This document shows positions 22,795 through 33,370 of a DNA stretch of 64,000 bases, one piece after another; position 1 is the stretch's first letter; each line of letters opens with the position of its first letter. Below the pieces are notes generated by a model that did no database searches, was not told the DNA's origin, and worked only from the letters and a program-made list of their open reading frames with translations. The translations under genes and the position numbers were made by a program. Source of the DNA: Pectinophora gossypiella. Its lineage: Eukaryota; Arthropoda; Insecta; Lepidoptera; Gelechiidae. The DNA is taken from assembly GCF_024362695.1 (NCBI RefSeq), contig NC_065433.1, forward strand, positions 1,767,613 through 1,831,612, read 5' to 3'.

Positions 22795-23085
22795 GTAATG
22801 CCACCTCTTCTCTTTCACTTCTTCTTCTTCGTCGTTCCCTCACTGCTGAGGATCGCGACCACACGTTATGGTTTTCCACTCGGTACGGCTATATGCTGCG
22901 TGGACCGCCCTCTGTATGCTGCCGCCCACTGTCTTTTTCAGGGTGTCAGACCACCGCGTAGGCGTCATTCCTCGCGCACGTTTTCCATCCATTTGCCCAA
23001 CGATGATCTGCTTCTCCAGACTGTACTTCGGAGACCGCATAATATGTCCGAAGAAGCTTAGGGCACGATTCCGGCATATTCACAG
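22795..23085 (-). pseudogene. RTE-like LINE ORF2 C-terminal fragment, frameshifted
   Basis: On the minus strand the frame at 22840-23040 encodes MRSPKYSLEKQIIVGQMDGK, RARGMTPTRWSDTLKKTVGG and a final WKTI segment. Upstream, NRALSFFGHI joins in the same area. GH..R......EK.I..G...GKR.RG..PTRW.D..K is the conserved C-terminus of RTE-type LINE proteins that are abundant in Lepidoptera. Only this end is present, with neither reverse transcriptase motif nor endonuclease. Confidence 0.75.
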
Positions 23086-23403
23086 AGAAGATGAAATTCG
23101 AAAACAAATCTATAGCTTTGTAACTGGTGTGTGTACGCCCCACGCTGTCGTGTGATGTATTGTTATCAATATCGTAAATTGATGCTATTATTGTCACAAA
23201 TTGAACGTATTGATACATGTGTAAAGGACAAGTGTCCGCTGAAGGCTCATTCATTGGCTGCAAGTGACTTGTTGAGATAATAATGTGGAGCTGCAGTATT
23301 GTCTATCCTACAGTTACCATCCGCACTAAGTATATAGTACGCAAAACTTTGATATCGCTGATTAAATGAGCCACTTTCCAGGCTACTTTCCCGAAAACTA
23401 ATA

Positions 23404-23833
23404 CAGGATGTTAGTGACATCGTAACGAAAACTTTGAGGGGTGGTTCAGGCCATGATTCTGAGTTGATATCAAGTAGAAATTTCCGTCGCAAAAGTATGG
23501 ATTGGAAAATAATTAAAAAGAAAAGAAAAATTTTCATGAATTTTTTGACACGAAATTCCACTTGATATCAACTCAGAATCATGGTCTGAACCATCCCCCT
23601 CAGTATTCGTTACGGTGTCATCGTAACGAATACTGAGAGGGATGATTCATCTGATTATTCTGAGTTAATATCAAGTGGAATTTTCCATCGCAAAAGTATA
23701 GAATTGAAAATAATTTAAAAAAACTAAAAAAAAATCATGAATTTTGCGACGTAAAATTCCATTTGATTTTAACTCAGAATCATGGTCTGAATCAACCCCC
23801 TCAGTATTCGTTACGATGTCACTAACACCCAGT
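23404..23833. mobile_element. O MITE, fused double copy
   Basis: Two palindromic O units, 23404-23614 and 23615-23833. Each has GTGACATCGTAACGAA ... TTCCACTTGATAT ... GATGTCACTAACACCC. They share a shortened junction GGTGTCATCGTAACG. Confidence 0.85.
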
Positions 23834-23900
23834 ATAGATGGCGCTGTCGGGAATTAATGTGATTACCTATCACTTCAATTCTCTGGTACATCACTATTCA

Positions 23901-24042
23901 TCTTCTATCGTGTGGGTTATGATGTGGAATACCAAGTTCATCACCCCTGGTGTCAGGGTTACTATTGACCCGCCAAAGGCCCCTGACATGGCTCATGTAA
24001 CGACTACTTATTTACATCAGTAAGCAGTAACCCGGACCAATT
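23901..24042 (-). mobile_element. SINE-B 3' half, minus orientation
   Basis: CTTCTATCGTGTGGGTTATG tail, GGTGTCAGGGTTACTATTGA and CATGGCTCATGTAACGACTA. It adjoins a double O element. Confidence 0.8.
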
Positions 24043-25135
24043 ACGTGTTAATTATTGAAAATACAATATAATGGCAGAAGCATTTATAAAAATAATTGTT
24101 GCTTGATATTTGGAACACATTATGTATAAAATTACGTTGCTACGTATATTGCTTCTCTTTATTTTGATCAGAATAGGAATGGATGGAAGGTGTAATTGTG
24201 CCTGCGTATAATAAAAATGTTCATCATTTGTACCTAAAAACAAAGTTCAAAGATGCATGTTATATCTATGAAATTAGAAGGTTAAATGAAGAAAATCTTT
24301 ACAGCGCTATCTATAATATTGTTTTTGAGGAATATAGCCTGGATAGTCCCTTATTAATTGCAAACGGACGCGTCTAATAGCCCTATTCTCAATTTTATCT
24401 ATTCGATAATTAATAAATGTGATTTACCTATTACTTCAATTAAAAAAATATTGAGAATCCTAAAGTTAAAATAATAATAATAAACTAATAATAATTGAAT
24501 AAAAATAAATAATTAAAAGTTATTAGTTTTTATTTTCTTTTATTTATTATTAATAATTTTAAATGAATATATTTTGGTCAAGACATCAATTTAGGCAGAT
24601 AACATACCTAATAAAAAGTGTAGTAACGCTAAAATCTGTGAACCGTTTCGCCGTCTGTGATGGTCGATAGCCGACTGTGTTTACACAAGGTTGGAGGTTT
24701 CTTTTTTAATTGTGTTTAATTAACATTAAATGCTCATTCAAATTAGCCACTCTGCTGTCGCGCGACATAGTTTGTTCCAATTTATCAAGCATCGCGACTA
24801 ATTTGAAGGCCCTAAGCCGGCCGCCAGACTCCCGTTATTCCGTTTCCTGTGCGTTTACGTTTAAACCCGTTGGTTGCTGTTCACAATTCGATCTTCCCAA
24901 TGCCCTGGATTTCCATTTCTCGTAACTAATGACCATATAAATGAGGCTCGGACAGTAATTGGCTATTAATTGGTAGTGAAATCGCTAGAGACGCCGAGTA
25001 GCTGGACTAAACGGATGCGGCCGAAGTGATGGCCACTTGGCTAGTTCGCAGGGAGGCAGGGCATGGTAGCGAGCGGAGCGGGCAGCGGATACACAATCGA
25101 TCCCTGTAGGCTCTGCACGGTAACCGCGCCGCGGC
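24043..25135. other. Intronic single-copy stretch, possible regulatory part
   Basis: The first 600 bp are very AT-rich. 24700-25110 is more balanced and holds several TAAT-core motifs (ACTAATGA, GTAATTGG, ATTAATTGG) between 24925 and 24980. No coding evidence. Confidence 0.35.
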
Positions 25136-25234
25136 GCGAATTATATCGAGGCCTTCGACCAATAGCCGTTTGACGTCCATCTACGTAGATAGCATTCGTA
25201 TCGTTTATTGGTCGAAGCGCTCAATATAATTCGC
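25136..25234. mobile_element. T hairpin element, copy 2
   Basis: Arms GCGAATTATATCGAGGCCTT and GAAGCGCTCAATATAATTCGC (one quoted base short of the full arm). CTACGTAG is at the centre. Confidence 0.72.
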
Positions 25235-25649
25235 TCCGCGCACGGCGCAGCAGAAAAAGCTAAATAAGTTTCAAGGTTTTAAGGACAGCTGACGCTGAGT
25301 GACATTGTGAAATAAGGCGGACAAAACTTACCTACTAAATGTCTGTTATACTCCAGCCTTGCTTCCAATATTTTCATGTAGGGGAAATTCCAATTCTTCG
25401 CCGTAACGTATGAGGATCTCTGCTCCCGGTTTGCTACTTTGCTTGACCGGGATTAATGAAAAAAGACAATTACTTTAGCTGTTTGACATCCCGGGGTAGT
25501 CGTAAAAAACAGAGCAATAGTTTACTAGAACAAGATTATCGGTCCTAAGTATGTTCGATGGAGTGGTAATCTATCAAACTCACATACTAACTGCCACTGC
25601 ATTTTTTTTGTGATTTGTGGTGAGGTGTGCGTCAGCCATAGAACTAGGA

Positions 25650-25900
25650 TTTTCTCGATGAGAACAGTAGCGTTCGAGCGTCGTTGCCGAGGGAGATTCC
25701 GCACAGCATCGCCGCAGCGTCGACGAACGCGGGTGCACCGCTGGCGGCGTCGCGTCACCGTTGTGTAGTCGACTCTCTTAATAATAACTCTAGTATGAAG
25801 AGGGCGCTTAGTGTCAGGCCGATTCCCGCTTCCGCTCCGCTCGTCACAGTGTCCACATCTGTTCATCGTTTCGGAACGATACGCACTGGATGTTTTACAC
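25650..25900. other. GC-rich single-copy patch
   Basis: Rich in CG (for example GCGTCGACGAACGCGGGTGC) within AT-rich intron. No frame with believable composition and splice sites on either strand. Possibly regulatory. Confidence 0.35.
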
Positions 25901-26182
25901 ATTGTGCTGTTGACCACTCGACGAATAATGCTGATAATGTACTATTAGGTATAATATTACCTTGCGTGAGATACGACGCCATGTTTTTTCTCCGAGTGAA
26001 ATGTTACTGTTCAGTAGCCAATTATTTCAACAATCATAACATCATCAACATCATAGTTCTATAAGTATCCGTATAGAGGTAACTGTATATTGTCTCTATT
26101 TCAGTTTGTTGTCGAGAAAGTAATTACACCGTACTCTTCTCGAATAAAATGTGTCAATACACACTTATATAAACAGCCAATA

Positions 26183-26670
26183 CAGGGTGTTAGTGACATC
26201 GTAACGAAAACTTTGAGGGATGATTTAGGCCATAATTCTGAATTGATATCAAGTGGAATTTTCCATCGCAAAAGTATGGAACGGAAAATAATTTAAATAA
26301 GCTCTAAAATTTTCATGAGTTCTCCGACAGGAAATTCCACTTGATATCGACTCAGAATCATGGTCTGAATCATCCCCTTCAGTATTCGTTACAGTGTCAC
26401 TAACACCCATACCTACTTGTATGGCTACTGTATGTACTTGTATGGGGTGTATGTGACATCGTAACGAATACTGAGAGGGATGATTCAGCTGATTATTCTG
26501 AGTAAATATCAAGTGGAATTTTCCATCGCAAAGGTATAGAATTGAAAATAATTTAAAAAAACTAAAAAAATAACATGAATTTAGCGACGGAAAATTCCAC
26601 TTGATATTAACTCAGAATCATGGTCTGAATCATCCCTATGAGTATTCGTTACGATGTCACTAACACCCTG
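26183..26670. mobile_element. O MITE, tandem double copy with 34-bp spacer
   Basis: Units 26183-26408 and 26443-26670. Outer ends TA|CAGGGTGTTAGTGACATC and ACTAACACCCTG|TA. The spacer contains TATGGCTACTGTATGTACTTG.. in short form and recurs at 33248-33278. Confidence 0.86.
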
Positions 26671-26722
26671 TATACGTCCCACTGTTGGGCACAGGCCTCC
26701 CCTCAATCAACCGGAGGGGGAA
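26671..26722 (-). mobile_element. SINE-A tail fragment
   Basis: TATACGTCCCACTGTTGGGC and CTCAATCAACCGGAGGGG match the SINE-A tail. It abuts an O element ending at 26670. Confidence 0.7.
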
Positions 26723-27444
26723 AGGGGAGGGGGTTGAAATGTGTCAATATTAATGCATAATTTAAAATGAACGTAAGTATTTATAAAACCTAAACTGATG
26801 TATATACATAACACTAGATACCTAACTAAAGTATATCTACAATGATACCTTCTTGGCTCAGATGAACAGGCTATATATAGACATCTCACTCTACTAGCAT
26901 TATTCCGTATATATCATACTATGTAAGTTACAAAATCAACTATAATTAAACGTTAGTATATTGAGAAACCGGTACCTCTAAATATCTTATTAAGTATCTC
27001 GAAGCCCAGTTATAAGCTATTATAGATCGTTATTTCAGTTATAATTTAAATGCGAGATAAAAATCCTTTCGAAATGTTTGACAATAACTTGTTGAAAGCT
27101 ATATACACACAAGGCGAATAAATCGTTAAACACACACAAACATACATAACTGGGTTTCCGGCCAAGTAATTAATAATAAAAAAAAGAACATTACTGGAGC
27201 TACATATCTCACTTCGGATGCTATGTTTATATAACATAACTCGCACCTGTGATCATTAACAGGATGGGCAGTGCCAACCAATTTTGATAATTACAAAATC
27301 TTAAAAATAACAACAGCAACTCTATACACACTAACCTGCACTCTAATAGTGGTCTACTGCCGCCCCCCCCCCCCCTCCCACTTCTACTCATTACTCTTTT
27401 CTACTCGAATTTTCGACCTAAGTTATGATTACAATTCTATGTAT

Positions 27445-27579
27445 TCCGGGAATTCCTTTCTTAGTGCACCTCTACGGTACCTAAGCTACGTCCCTTCCAA
27501 ATTTTAAGTGCCTACGTTTAGCCGTTTAGGCTGTGCGTTGATATGTCAGTCAGTCAGTTTCTCCTTTTATATATTTAGA
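27445..27579 (+). mobile_element. CCCGCG-end repeat, 3' third only
   Basis: GGGAATTCCTTTCTTAGTGC to GTCAGTTTCTCCTTTTATAT. Confidence 0.78.
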
Positions 27580-27908
27580 TATTCCATCACTGTGATGAGA
27601 AATGACATACCTAATTTTAAAAGTAAAAGGTTAGCGACCACTTTTTAGAACAATCCACCTCTGGCTTATGTTTTATTTATGAATATTATTCTCTCATTCG
27701 CATACACTTACTGCACAACAGACGACGGTTCCACGTGCGTTTTGCTCGCTCTATGTGAACAGAGCTTTACTTCAAGGTGCAAGGCTAGACGCAACGTGCT
27801 CGATATTACGAAAGTTTCAACTTTCAATTGATTCCGAGTTGCTTGGAAGTGTACTCAAGTCCTGTTGCTGTCTGCATCGACTGTTAAATCCGAGTCAGAC
27901 TTATGCAT

Positions 27909-28052
27909 ATATACACACATACATAAACTCACGCCTATTTCCCACCAGGGTAAGCAGAGACTATGGAATTCCATTTGCTTCGGTCTAGACACACTTCTCT
28001 TGCTTCCTCCACATTCTCTATCGTTTCACACACGCACACCGGTTCAAAGTAG
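27909..28052 (-). mobile_element. LINE-H 3' end, truncated copy
   Basis: It matches 56341-56480 closely: ACATACATAAACTCACGCC tail, then the region encoding the MKRLM.VEEAR end on the minus strand. Confidence 0.75.
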
Positions 28053-28059
28053 TATGCTT

Positions 28060-28158
28060 ATCATCATCATCAGCCCATTAACGTCCCCACTGCTGGGATA
28101 CGGGCCTTCCCTATGGATGGATAGGGAGATAGGGCCTTAAACCATCACGCGGGCCCAG
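28060..28158 (-). mobile_element. SINE-C tail, 5'-truncated
   Basis: ATCATCATCAGCCCATTAAC to CACGCGGGCCCAGT; the rest is missing. Confidence 0.82.
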
Positions 28159-28159
28159 T

Positions 28160-28201
28160 AAAACCAACATAAACATAAATATAAATAGCCTATATACGTA
28201 T
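28160..28201 (-). mobile_element. SINE-A terminal tail fragment
   Basis: CATAAATATAAATAGCCTAT followed by ATACGT matches only the extreme SINE-A tail, directly behind a truncated SINE-C. Confidence 0.55.
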
Positions 28202-28451
28202 GCTGAATAGCAGATCACAAATCTTCCGCATAATACGCGCGGTTTTAATTTGAAATATGGAATTATTATCACTTCGGGATTTGCGCCCGATTAATGGCAA
28301 TAGACACGCCCTATACATGGGACAAACATAGCTGGCGAGGAGTGTGTGTATGCTATACAGCTCTGCCCACCCCGTGTTATGTTATATAAATATCGCATCC
28401 TAAAACAAGCCTAAAACCATGGTATAAGAATGCCAGGTATGCTCAATCCTA

Positions 28452-28879
28452 TGACAAGCCACCATTGATAGCCCATTTTTATTCTTTTTGTTTTGGTTTT
28501 CCCCGAAGGGTAAGGCAAAGGGAACTATGCCCATACAGCCATGTCTTACGTATTTTTTTTCTTGATGATTAATGAAATGATGAAAGGTGATGATGATGAA
28601 ACCTAAGCCCCCACCCTCGGAACAGACTCCTACTCCGAACCCCAAACGAATTAACTCGAAAGTCCGCATAAACTTTCGAGTTATGAAGCGGCTTCCCGGC
28701 ACGAAGCGAAAATAGGCAGATACACTTTGTTTATTGAATACTCCAATATAATAACACTCGCGAATGTCTTCCGACTAACTTAATGCGATCATTAACCACA
28801 AAACACCACTTCGTATTAATTATTTAGATTACTCAATGAAGAAAGCAACTGTCCCGTTCCCGTTTCCCGCCGAAAAGCC
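28452..28879 (-). mobile_element. J retroposon, first unit of a 428-bp tandem pair
   Basis: J sequence at about 28490-28879 plus a 5' flank TGACAAGCCACCATTGATAG that recurs before the next copy. The 70-codon frame is open. Confidence 0.86.
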
Positions 28880-29303
28880 TGACAAGCCACCATTGCTAGC
28901 CCATTTTTATATTTTTTGTTTTGGTTTTCCCCGAAGGGTAAGGCAAAGGGAACTATGCCCATACAGCCATGTCTTACGTATTTTTTTTCTTGATGATTAA
29001 TGAAATGATGAAAGGTGATTATGATGAAACCTAAGCCCCCACCCTCGGAGTAGACTCCTACTCCGAACCCCAAACGAATTAACTCAAAAGTCCGCATAAA
29101 CTTTCGAGTTATGAAGCGGCTTGTTGGCACAAAGCGAAAATAGGTAGATACACTTTGTTTATTGAATATTCCGATATAATAACACTGTCGCGAATGTCTT
29201 CCGACTAACTTAATGCGATCATCAACCACAAAACACCACTTCGTATTATTTATTTAGATTATTCAATGAAGAAGGCAACTGTCCCGTTCCCGCGAAAAAG
29301 CCT
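28880..29303 (-). mobile_element. J retroposon, second unit of the tandem pair
   Basis: Repeats the unit at 28452 including the flank TGACAAGCCACCATTGCTAG. A few percent different from unit one; one base change breaks the AACTCGAAAG hairpin arm. Confidence 0.86.
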
Positions 29304-29849
29304 GGGCTAGTGTTACCATTCAATTGGTATCTCCAATATTCCAAAGACGAAAATTTTATTATTGAAAATCAAGTGAATTACTGACTAATATTTAATTACT
29401 AATATTTGTCACGTATACAAAAATCATTTAACTGTACATAAATCGTTTACTAAAAGTACAAAATTTCCTTGCAAAGTAAATTGAAAACATTGGACGTGGG
29501 TAATTTATTTTTTTACGAAATGGCAACGCAGTGTCAGATGACGTCAGCTGGGCTAACCTTGGAAATGCTAGCTGTCAGTTTTGAGCATACCTGGTCATCT
29601 TATACCTTGCCTAAAACGAAGTGAAGTAGTGACAAATTACCTTCGGGTAACATGTTGGTCTAAAGTACCTATGTCTGACTGTATTTAGTGGGCTTAGTTC
29701 GCCTTGTGTAGATAGCTTTCAACAAGTTCTTGTCAAACGTTTCGAAATAATTATCGCATTTAAGTTATAATAGAAATTAAAAAGATGAGGTGAAGTGAAG
29801 TCGGTGTCGGATACAAATTGGTGAGGGGGGTTACGCCGTTCTATACGTA

Positions 29850-29957
29850 GTCATCATCATCAGCCCATTAACGTCCCCACTGCTGGGACACGGGCCTTCC
29901 CTATAGATGGATAGGGAGATCGGGCCTTAAACCACCACGCGGGCCCAATGCGGATTG
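29850..29957 (-). mobile_element. SINE-C tail, 5'-truncated, with target duplication
   Basis: TCATCATCATCAGCCCATTA to AATGCGGATTGATAAT. CTATACGTAG occurs on both sides, so the truncation occurred during insertion. Confidence 0.82.
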
Positions 29958-30717
29958 ATAATACTATACGTAGTATTATTATTTATTTATTTAAAATTAA
30001 TATACCTATTTAGTTTTTAATAAGGATTCCGTCGCTAAAAAGTTTGAGAACCACAGCACTAGACCATAGACGTTTTATCCCATTATGTGTCGGTACTAAA
30101 ACTATCGATCGAGCACCTTCTGCCCTGCATTGCGCCACCTGATAACACTATCAGGTCGATGACCTGCCTGATATCGCTAACTAAAAGGCGTGAACCAGTT
30201 TTTTGGGAAACTCATTCGTTATCGGCCATTGCTTGTTTAGTGGAGAAAGATTTAGGTTGTAAACTATTGAAAGTTTTAATACATACATGTGCCTATCACA
30301 GAGCAACATGGTAACAGAGTTTTTGTATGGTTTATTGAAGATTTGCTTCGGATTTGTTACTTAGCCTAAGGAGCACTAAGGGCTCTCACCCCTTAAAAAT
30401 GAAGCCTGAGGATACTCAGATGGCTTGCGATGAAAAGTTATGCTCATCAGATCAAAATCCTTTCGCATCATACGCGCAGTTAGAATTTTTAGTTTAGTTT
30501 TATATGGGTTTTGTTGGATGATATAGTCAACTGAAGTTATAGAAGCTATAGTTCACTGAAGCGACGATATAGTCAACCAAGACTGGTCCGCACTGGCCGC
30601 AAACTATAACTTCATCGGGTTCGATTGTGGCCACATAAAACTCATACCGGGTGGCCGTAGACACCATTTTTAAAAGATAAGCAAATTTCGGTGGCCGTTA
30701 ACTAATGAAAACGTTTT

Positions 30718-30815
30718 TCGAGGAGCTCGGTGGCGCAGCGGTAAACGCGCTCGGTCTGCAATTGTTAGAGTTAAGCAACTTTCGCAAAGGCCGGTAATAG
30801 GATGGGTGACCACAA
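30718..30815 (+). mobile_element. SINE-C head only
   Basis: GAGGAGCTCGGTGGCGCAGC, then TAAGCAACTTTCGCAAAGGC, ending in A10. Only the tRNA-related head up to the internal A run is present. Confidence 0.78.
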
Positions 30816-30848
30816 AAAAAAAACATGTGAGCAATGACGACAGACAAC

Positions 30849-31094
30849 AGGGAATGACGACCTCCGTGGTCCAGTGGTAGATTCCCGGTGGGGACATAAT
30901 ATCACAAAAATTACTTTGTGGAAAGTAAGATGATCCGTGCTTCGGAAAGCACGTTAAGCCGTTGGTCCCGGTTACTACGTACTGTTATAAGTGAGTAGTC
31001 GTTACATGAGCCATGTCAGGAGCCTTTGGCGGCTCAATAATAACCCTGTCGGGGTTGATGAGGTTGGTACTTATAATCCACACGATAGAAGACA
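30849..31094 (+). mobile_element. SINE-B with internal deletion, plus orientation
   Basis: Head GACCTCCGTGGTCCAGTGGT, then a shortened head-body junction (no GGTTCGAATCC B box), GATCCGTGCTTCGG body and CACACGATAGAAGA tail. It follows a SINE-C head after about 30 bp. Confidence 0.82.
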
Positions 31095-31780
31095 GAGCAA
31101 TAAACATCATTGTTAGTTACTAAGTACCTAACACATACATTAAACGTAACACCTTTAACTTATTTATTTTGTGCTTATGATTTTCGTTTTTTCAGTTTAT
31201 GTTCCTTTTTATTTTAACCGACATTTGACCCGGTAAGTTATGTGATGTTCAATGAAAAATGCGACTATTTATTTCAGATGAAAGTGACAATACTTTAAAG
31301 GGCTTGTATGAAATGCAGTGTGGCGAGAAAACACTTAGTTTCAGATTCATGTGGCTTGTTCAAAGTCGAATTTAAAAGAGGCGGTTGCTTCGCAGATTGC
31401 GAGCTTATTGAATAGAATTACCTTGGCAGGAAATTGTAATATCCTTACGACTAGGTCTTCCTTGTTGGGGATCAGATCATCTAGTCGACTGCAACTAGTC
31501 ACAGATATGATTACGTCACTAGTGCTCGTCGACATAACTGACGTATGAAGGCGATAACCGCACACGCACAGTTTTAAGAGAATAACACTCCTGAGAGTCA
31601 AGGCAAATGGCAATTCCTATTTCATACAATCGCTAACGTATAACCCGTCCGAATTAAATAAACTCCTCGCTCTACGCCGAGTCGTCGACACATCTCAATT
31701 CGCGCGGGCTGCACGTTAGCGAGGGTAGAAATAGAAATTATCACTTATTTAACTCGAGCGTGCAGCGTGGTGGAATCAGT

Positions 31781-31823
31781 GGCGACTATGAAAAGAAGCG
31801 CGGGCGCTTGATTCATAGTCGCC
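31781..31823 (+). other. Hairpin upstream of the second DIP2 exon
   Basis: GGCGACTATGAA (31781-31792) pairs perfectly with TTCATAGTCGCC (31812-31823); the loop contains AGCG...CGCT. It lies 73 bp before the acceptor AG. Confidence 0.75.
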
Positions 31824-31895
31824 ATAGGCTGCTGTTGTCTGTGTGTAGTGTTAGTGTAGCGTAAGTTTCGTGGTACACACTGGGCATGTCCGCAG

Positions 31896-32009
31896 CGGGC
31901 GCGGGGCAGCCGTTCCGCGGGCCGCGCGGCGATGGCGGCAGTCGGCAGCACACGCGCAACCGGCGCACGCACCGGCGCGTCACCCACAACGAAAAGCGAT
32001 ACCACTCAG
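31896..32009 (+). CDS. DIP2: DIP2 next coding exon (Arg-rich linker, ends EKRYHS)
   Basis: GC-rich exon of 114 bases. It reads GAGQPFRGPRGDGGSRQHTR then NRRTHRRVTHNEKRYHS and stops one base into the next codon at a CAG|GTATCT donor. NEKRYHS followed by a split Glu codon matches my memory of insect DIP2 (EKRYHSEVRQEAVQQAL). The only AG between the in-frame stop at 31862-31864 and the coding stretch is at 31894-31895. Using it makes entry phase 1, which fits the exit phase of the exon at 19386-19463 and creates Ala at the junction. The polypyrimidine tract before the acceptor is poor, so the left boundary is less certain than the right. The ATG at 31886 would be just outside the exon. The next exon was not found, so the following intron exceeds 31 kb. 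Confidence 0.87.
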
Positions 32010-32424
32010 GTATCTCACTGTTGCTAGACGCTGACGAACAAAGTTCTAACATTTTATTTGCTTAGAGGCCCCATACACTAGCGTCGCTATCTTATGCCGT
32101 TCGACAGCCGTCTGGCGTTGACTAATGTCAACGTTAGTGTAGAGGGTCTCTCGACGTTGTTTTGTAGAGCTAAGATATTTTTTTTTGCTAGCTAGTTGGT
32201 TTGAACGTAGTATTTAGTATATCGACGTAGATATGGTATTTCAATAAAAATGTTTAGATGTGTATTTTTTTAACGTATTTGTAAATGTCCGAAGGCGTTT
32301 ATTTCAATTGAAAATTGAATACCTAATATTACATGAATTAAAAAATATAAGAAACTTTACAAACTTAAACCCGATACGACGTTGAAACCGAGGTTTTTAT
32401 ACCACACAATATACTTACTTAAAC
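32010..32424. other. Start of downstream DIP2 intron
   Basis: Begins GTATCT. A possible small foldback at 32066-32153 has ends CCCCATACACTAGCG and, inverted, CCTCTACACTAACG. Otherwise AT-rich with nothing seen. Confidence 0.45.
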
Positions 32425-32605
32425 AGCCTATATACGTGCACTGCTGGGCACAGGCCTACCCTCAATCAACCGAAAGGCGGGTTGGTAGAGGTGTTTTTTA
32501 CGGCTAATACTCGTAGCCTGGACCAACGGCTTAATGTGTAAATCGGCTAAATCTTATTTTTTCGGTCAAGGAGCAATGTCCTTACCAAAGGACAGTCCTT
32601 ACCAA
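32425..32605 (-). mobile_element. SINE-A, decayed body and tail, minus orientation
   Basis: Contains CCTATATACGTGCACTGCTG, CAATCAACCGAAAGGCGGG and a degraded body with AAAGGACAG at the end. It runs directly into a half O-element at 32614. Confidence 0.7.
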
Positions 32606-32613
32606 AAGACAGA

Positions 32614-32682
32614 ATATTAACTCAGAATCTAAAGTCTAAATCATCTCACTTAGTATTCGATACGATGTCAGTAACACCTTGT
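32614..32682. mobile_element. O MITE, right-end fragment
   Basis: ATATTAACTCAGAATCTAAA and GATACGATGTCAGTAACACC. Confidence 0.72.
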
Positions 32683-33052
32683 ATGTTATATTATACATAT
32701 TTCGTAAACGACATTCGTTGATAATTTGATGAACTAAAGTGAATTATTGGGAAATGTTGATTTTATTTGGATCGCAGACCTCCTTGAAGTGCGAGATGTC
32801 TAAAGAATGCTAGCATTCTAGATAGATAGAATAACACTTCCGCTTACAAACATCTGTTTTGATTCACCGCGTCTCGAGTGGGGACTTTTATAAATATTTT
32901 ATGTTTTAACAGCCGTAGTATTATATTCCGCTGTTATTTTGTAAACTAAGAAATAGATTATAACATGCCGTTAATTTACACGACCAATTCTATTCAAGGT
33001 AGACGGGTGAGAGAGGGTCCGCTTCTATGCGCTAAAGTTATATACGAATTAC

Positions 33053-33370
33053 ATAGGGTGTTAATGACATGTGACATCGTAATGAATACTAAGGGGATGA
33101 TTCAGACCATGATTCTGTGATGTTATCAAGAATTTTTAAAAACACAATTTTCATGAATTTTCTGACTGAAAATTCCACTTAATATCAACTCAAAGTCATA
33201 GTCTGAATCATTCCCCTCAGTATTCGTTACGGTGTCACTAACACTCATATGTTTGTATGGCTACCTGTAAGTACTTGTACAGGGTGTAAGTGACATCGTA
33301 ATGAATACTGAGGAGGATGATTCAGCTCATTATTCTGAGTTAATATCAAGTTTAATTTTTCATCAGCCCG
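33053..33370. mobile_element. O MITE, tandem double copy, second unit truncated
   Basis: Unit one 33053-33246; spacer with TGTATGGCTACCTGTAAGTA; unit two 33279-33370 stops after AATATCAAGTTTAATTTTTC. Confidence 0.8.

Larger units (their letters stand above)
19464..31895 (+). other. DIP2: DIP2 intron between the two recognised exons
   Basis: Intron of 12,432 bp, starting GTGAGA and ending CCGCAG. It is filled with the repeats listed separately. The first 370 bases (19464-19830) are unusually GC-rich and look single-copy within the window. They include an 11-bp perfect hairpin at 19524-19534/19552-19562 but no convincing coding frame. Inferred from the phase-compatible exon pair. Confidence 0.85.

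Noticed and set aside
25525..26064. Overlapping frames of 126-130 codons on both strands
   Set aside because: Neither has recognisable motifs; residue composition looks like translated noncoding GC-rich DNA.
31886..31888. ATG as the start of a short DIP2 isoform
   Set aside because: The phase-1 acceptor at 31895 fits the previous exon exactly. An alternative start cannot be excluded but has no direct support.
31745..32052. Minus-strand frames of 79-86 codons
   Set aside because: They are antisense to the DIP2 exon; their openness comes from the GC-rich exon composition.
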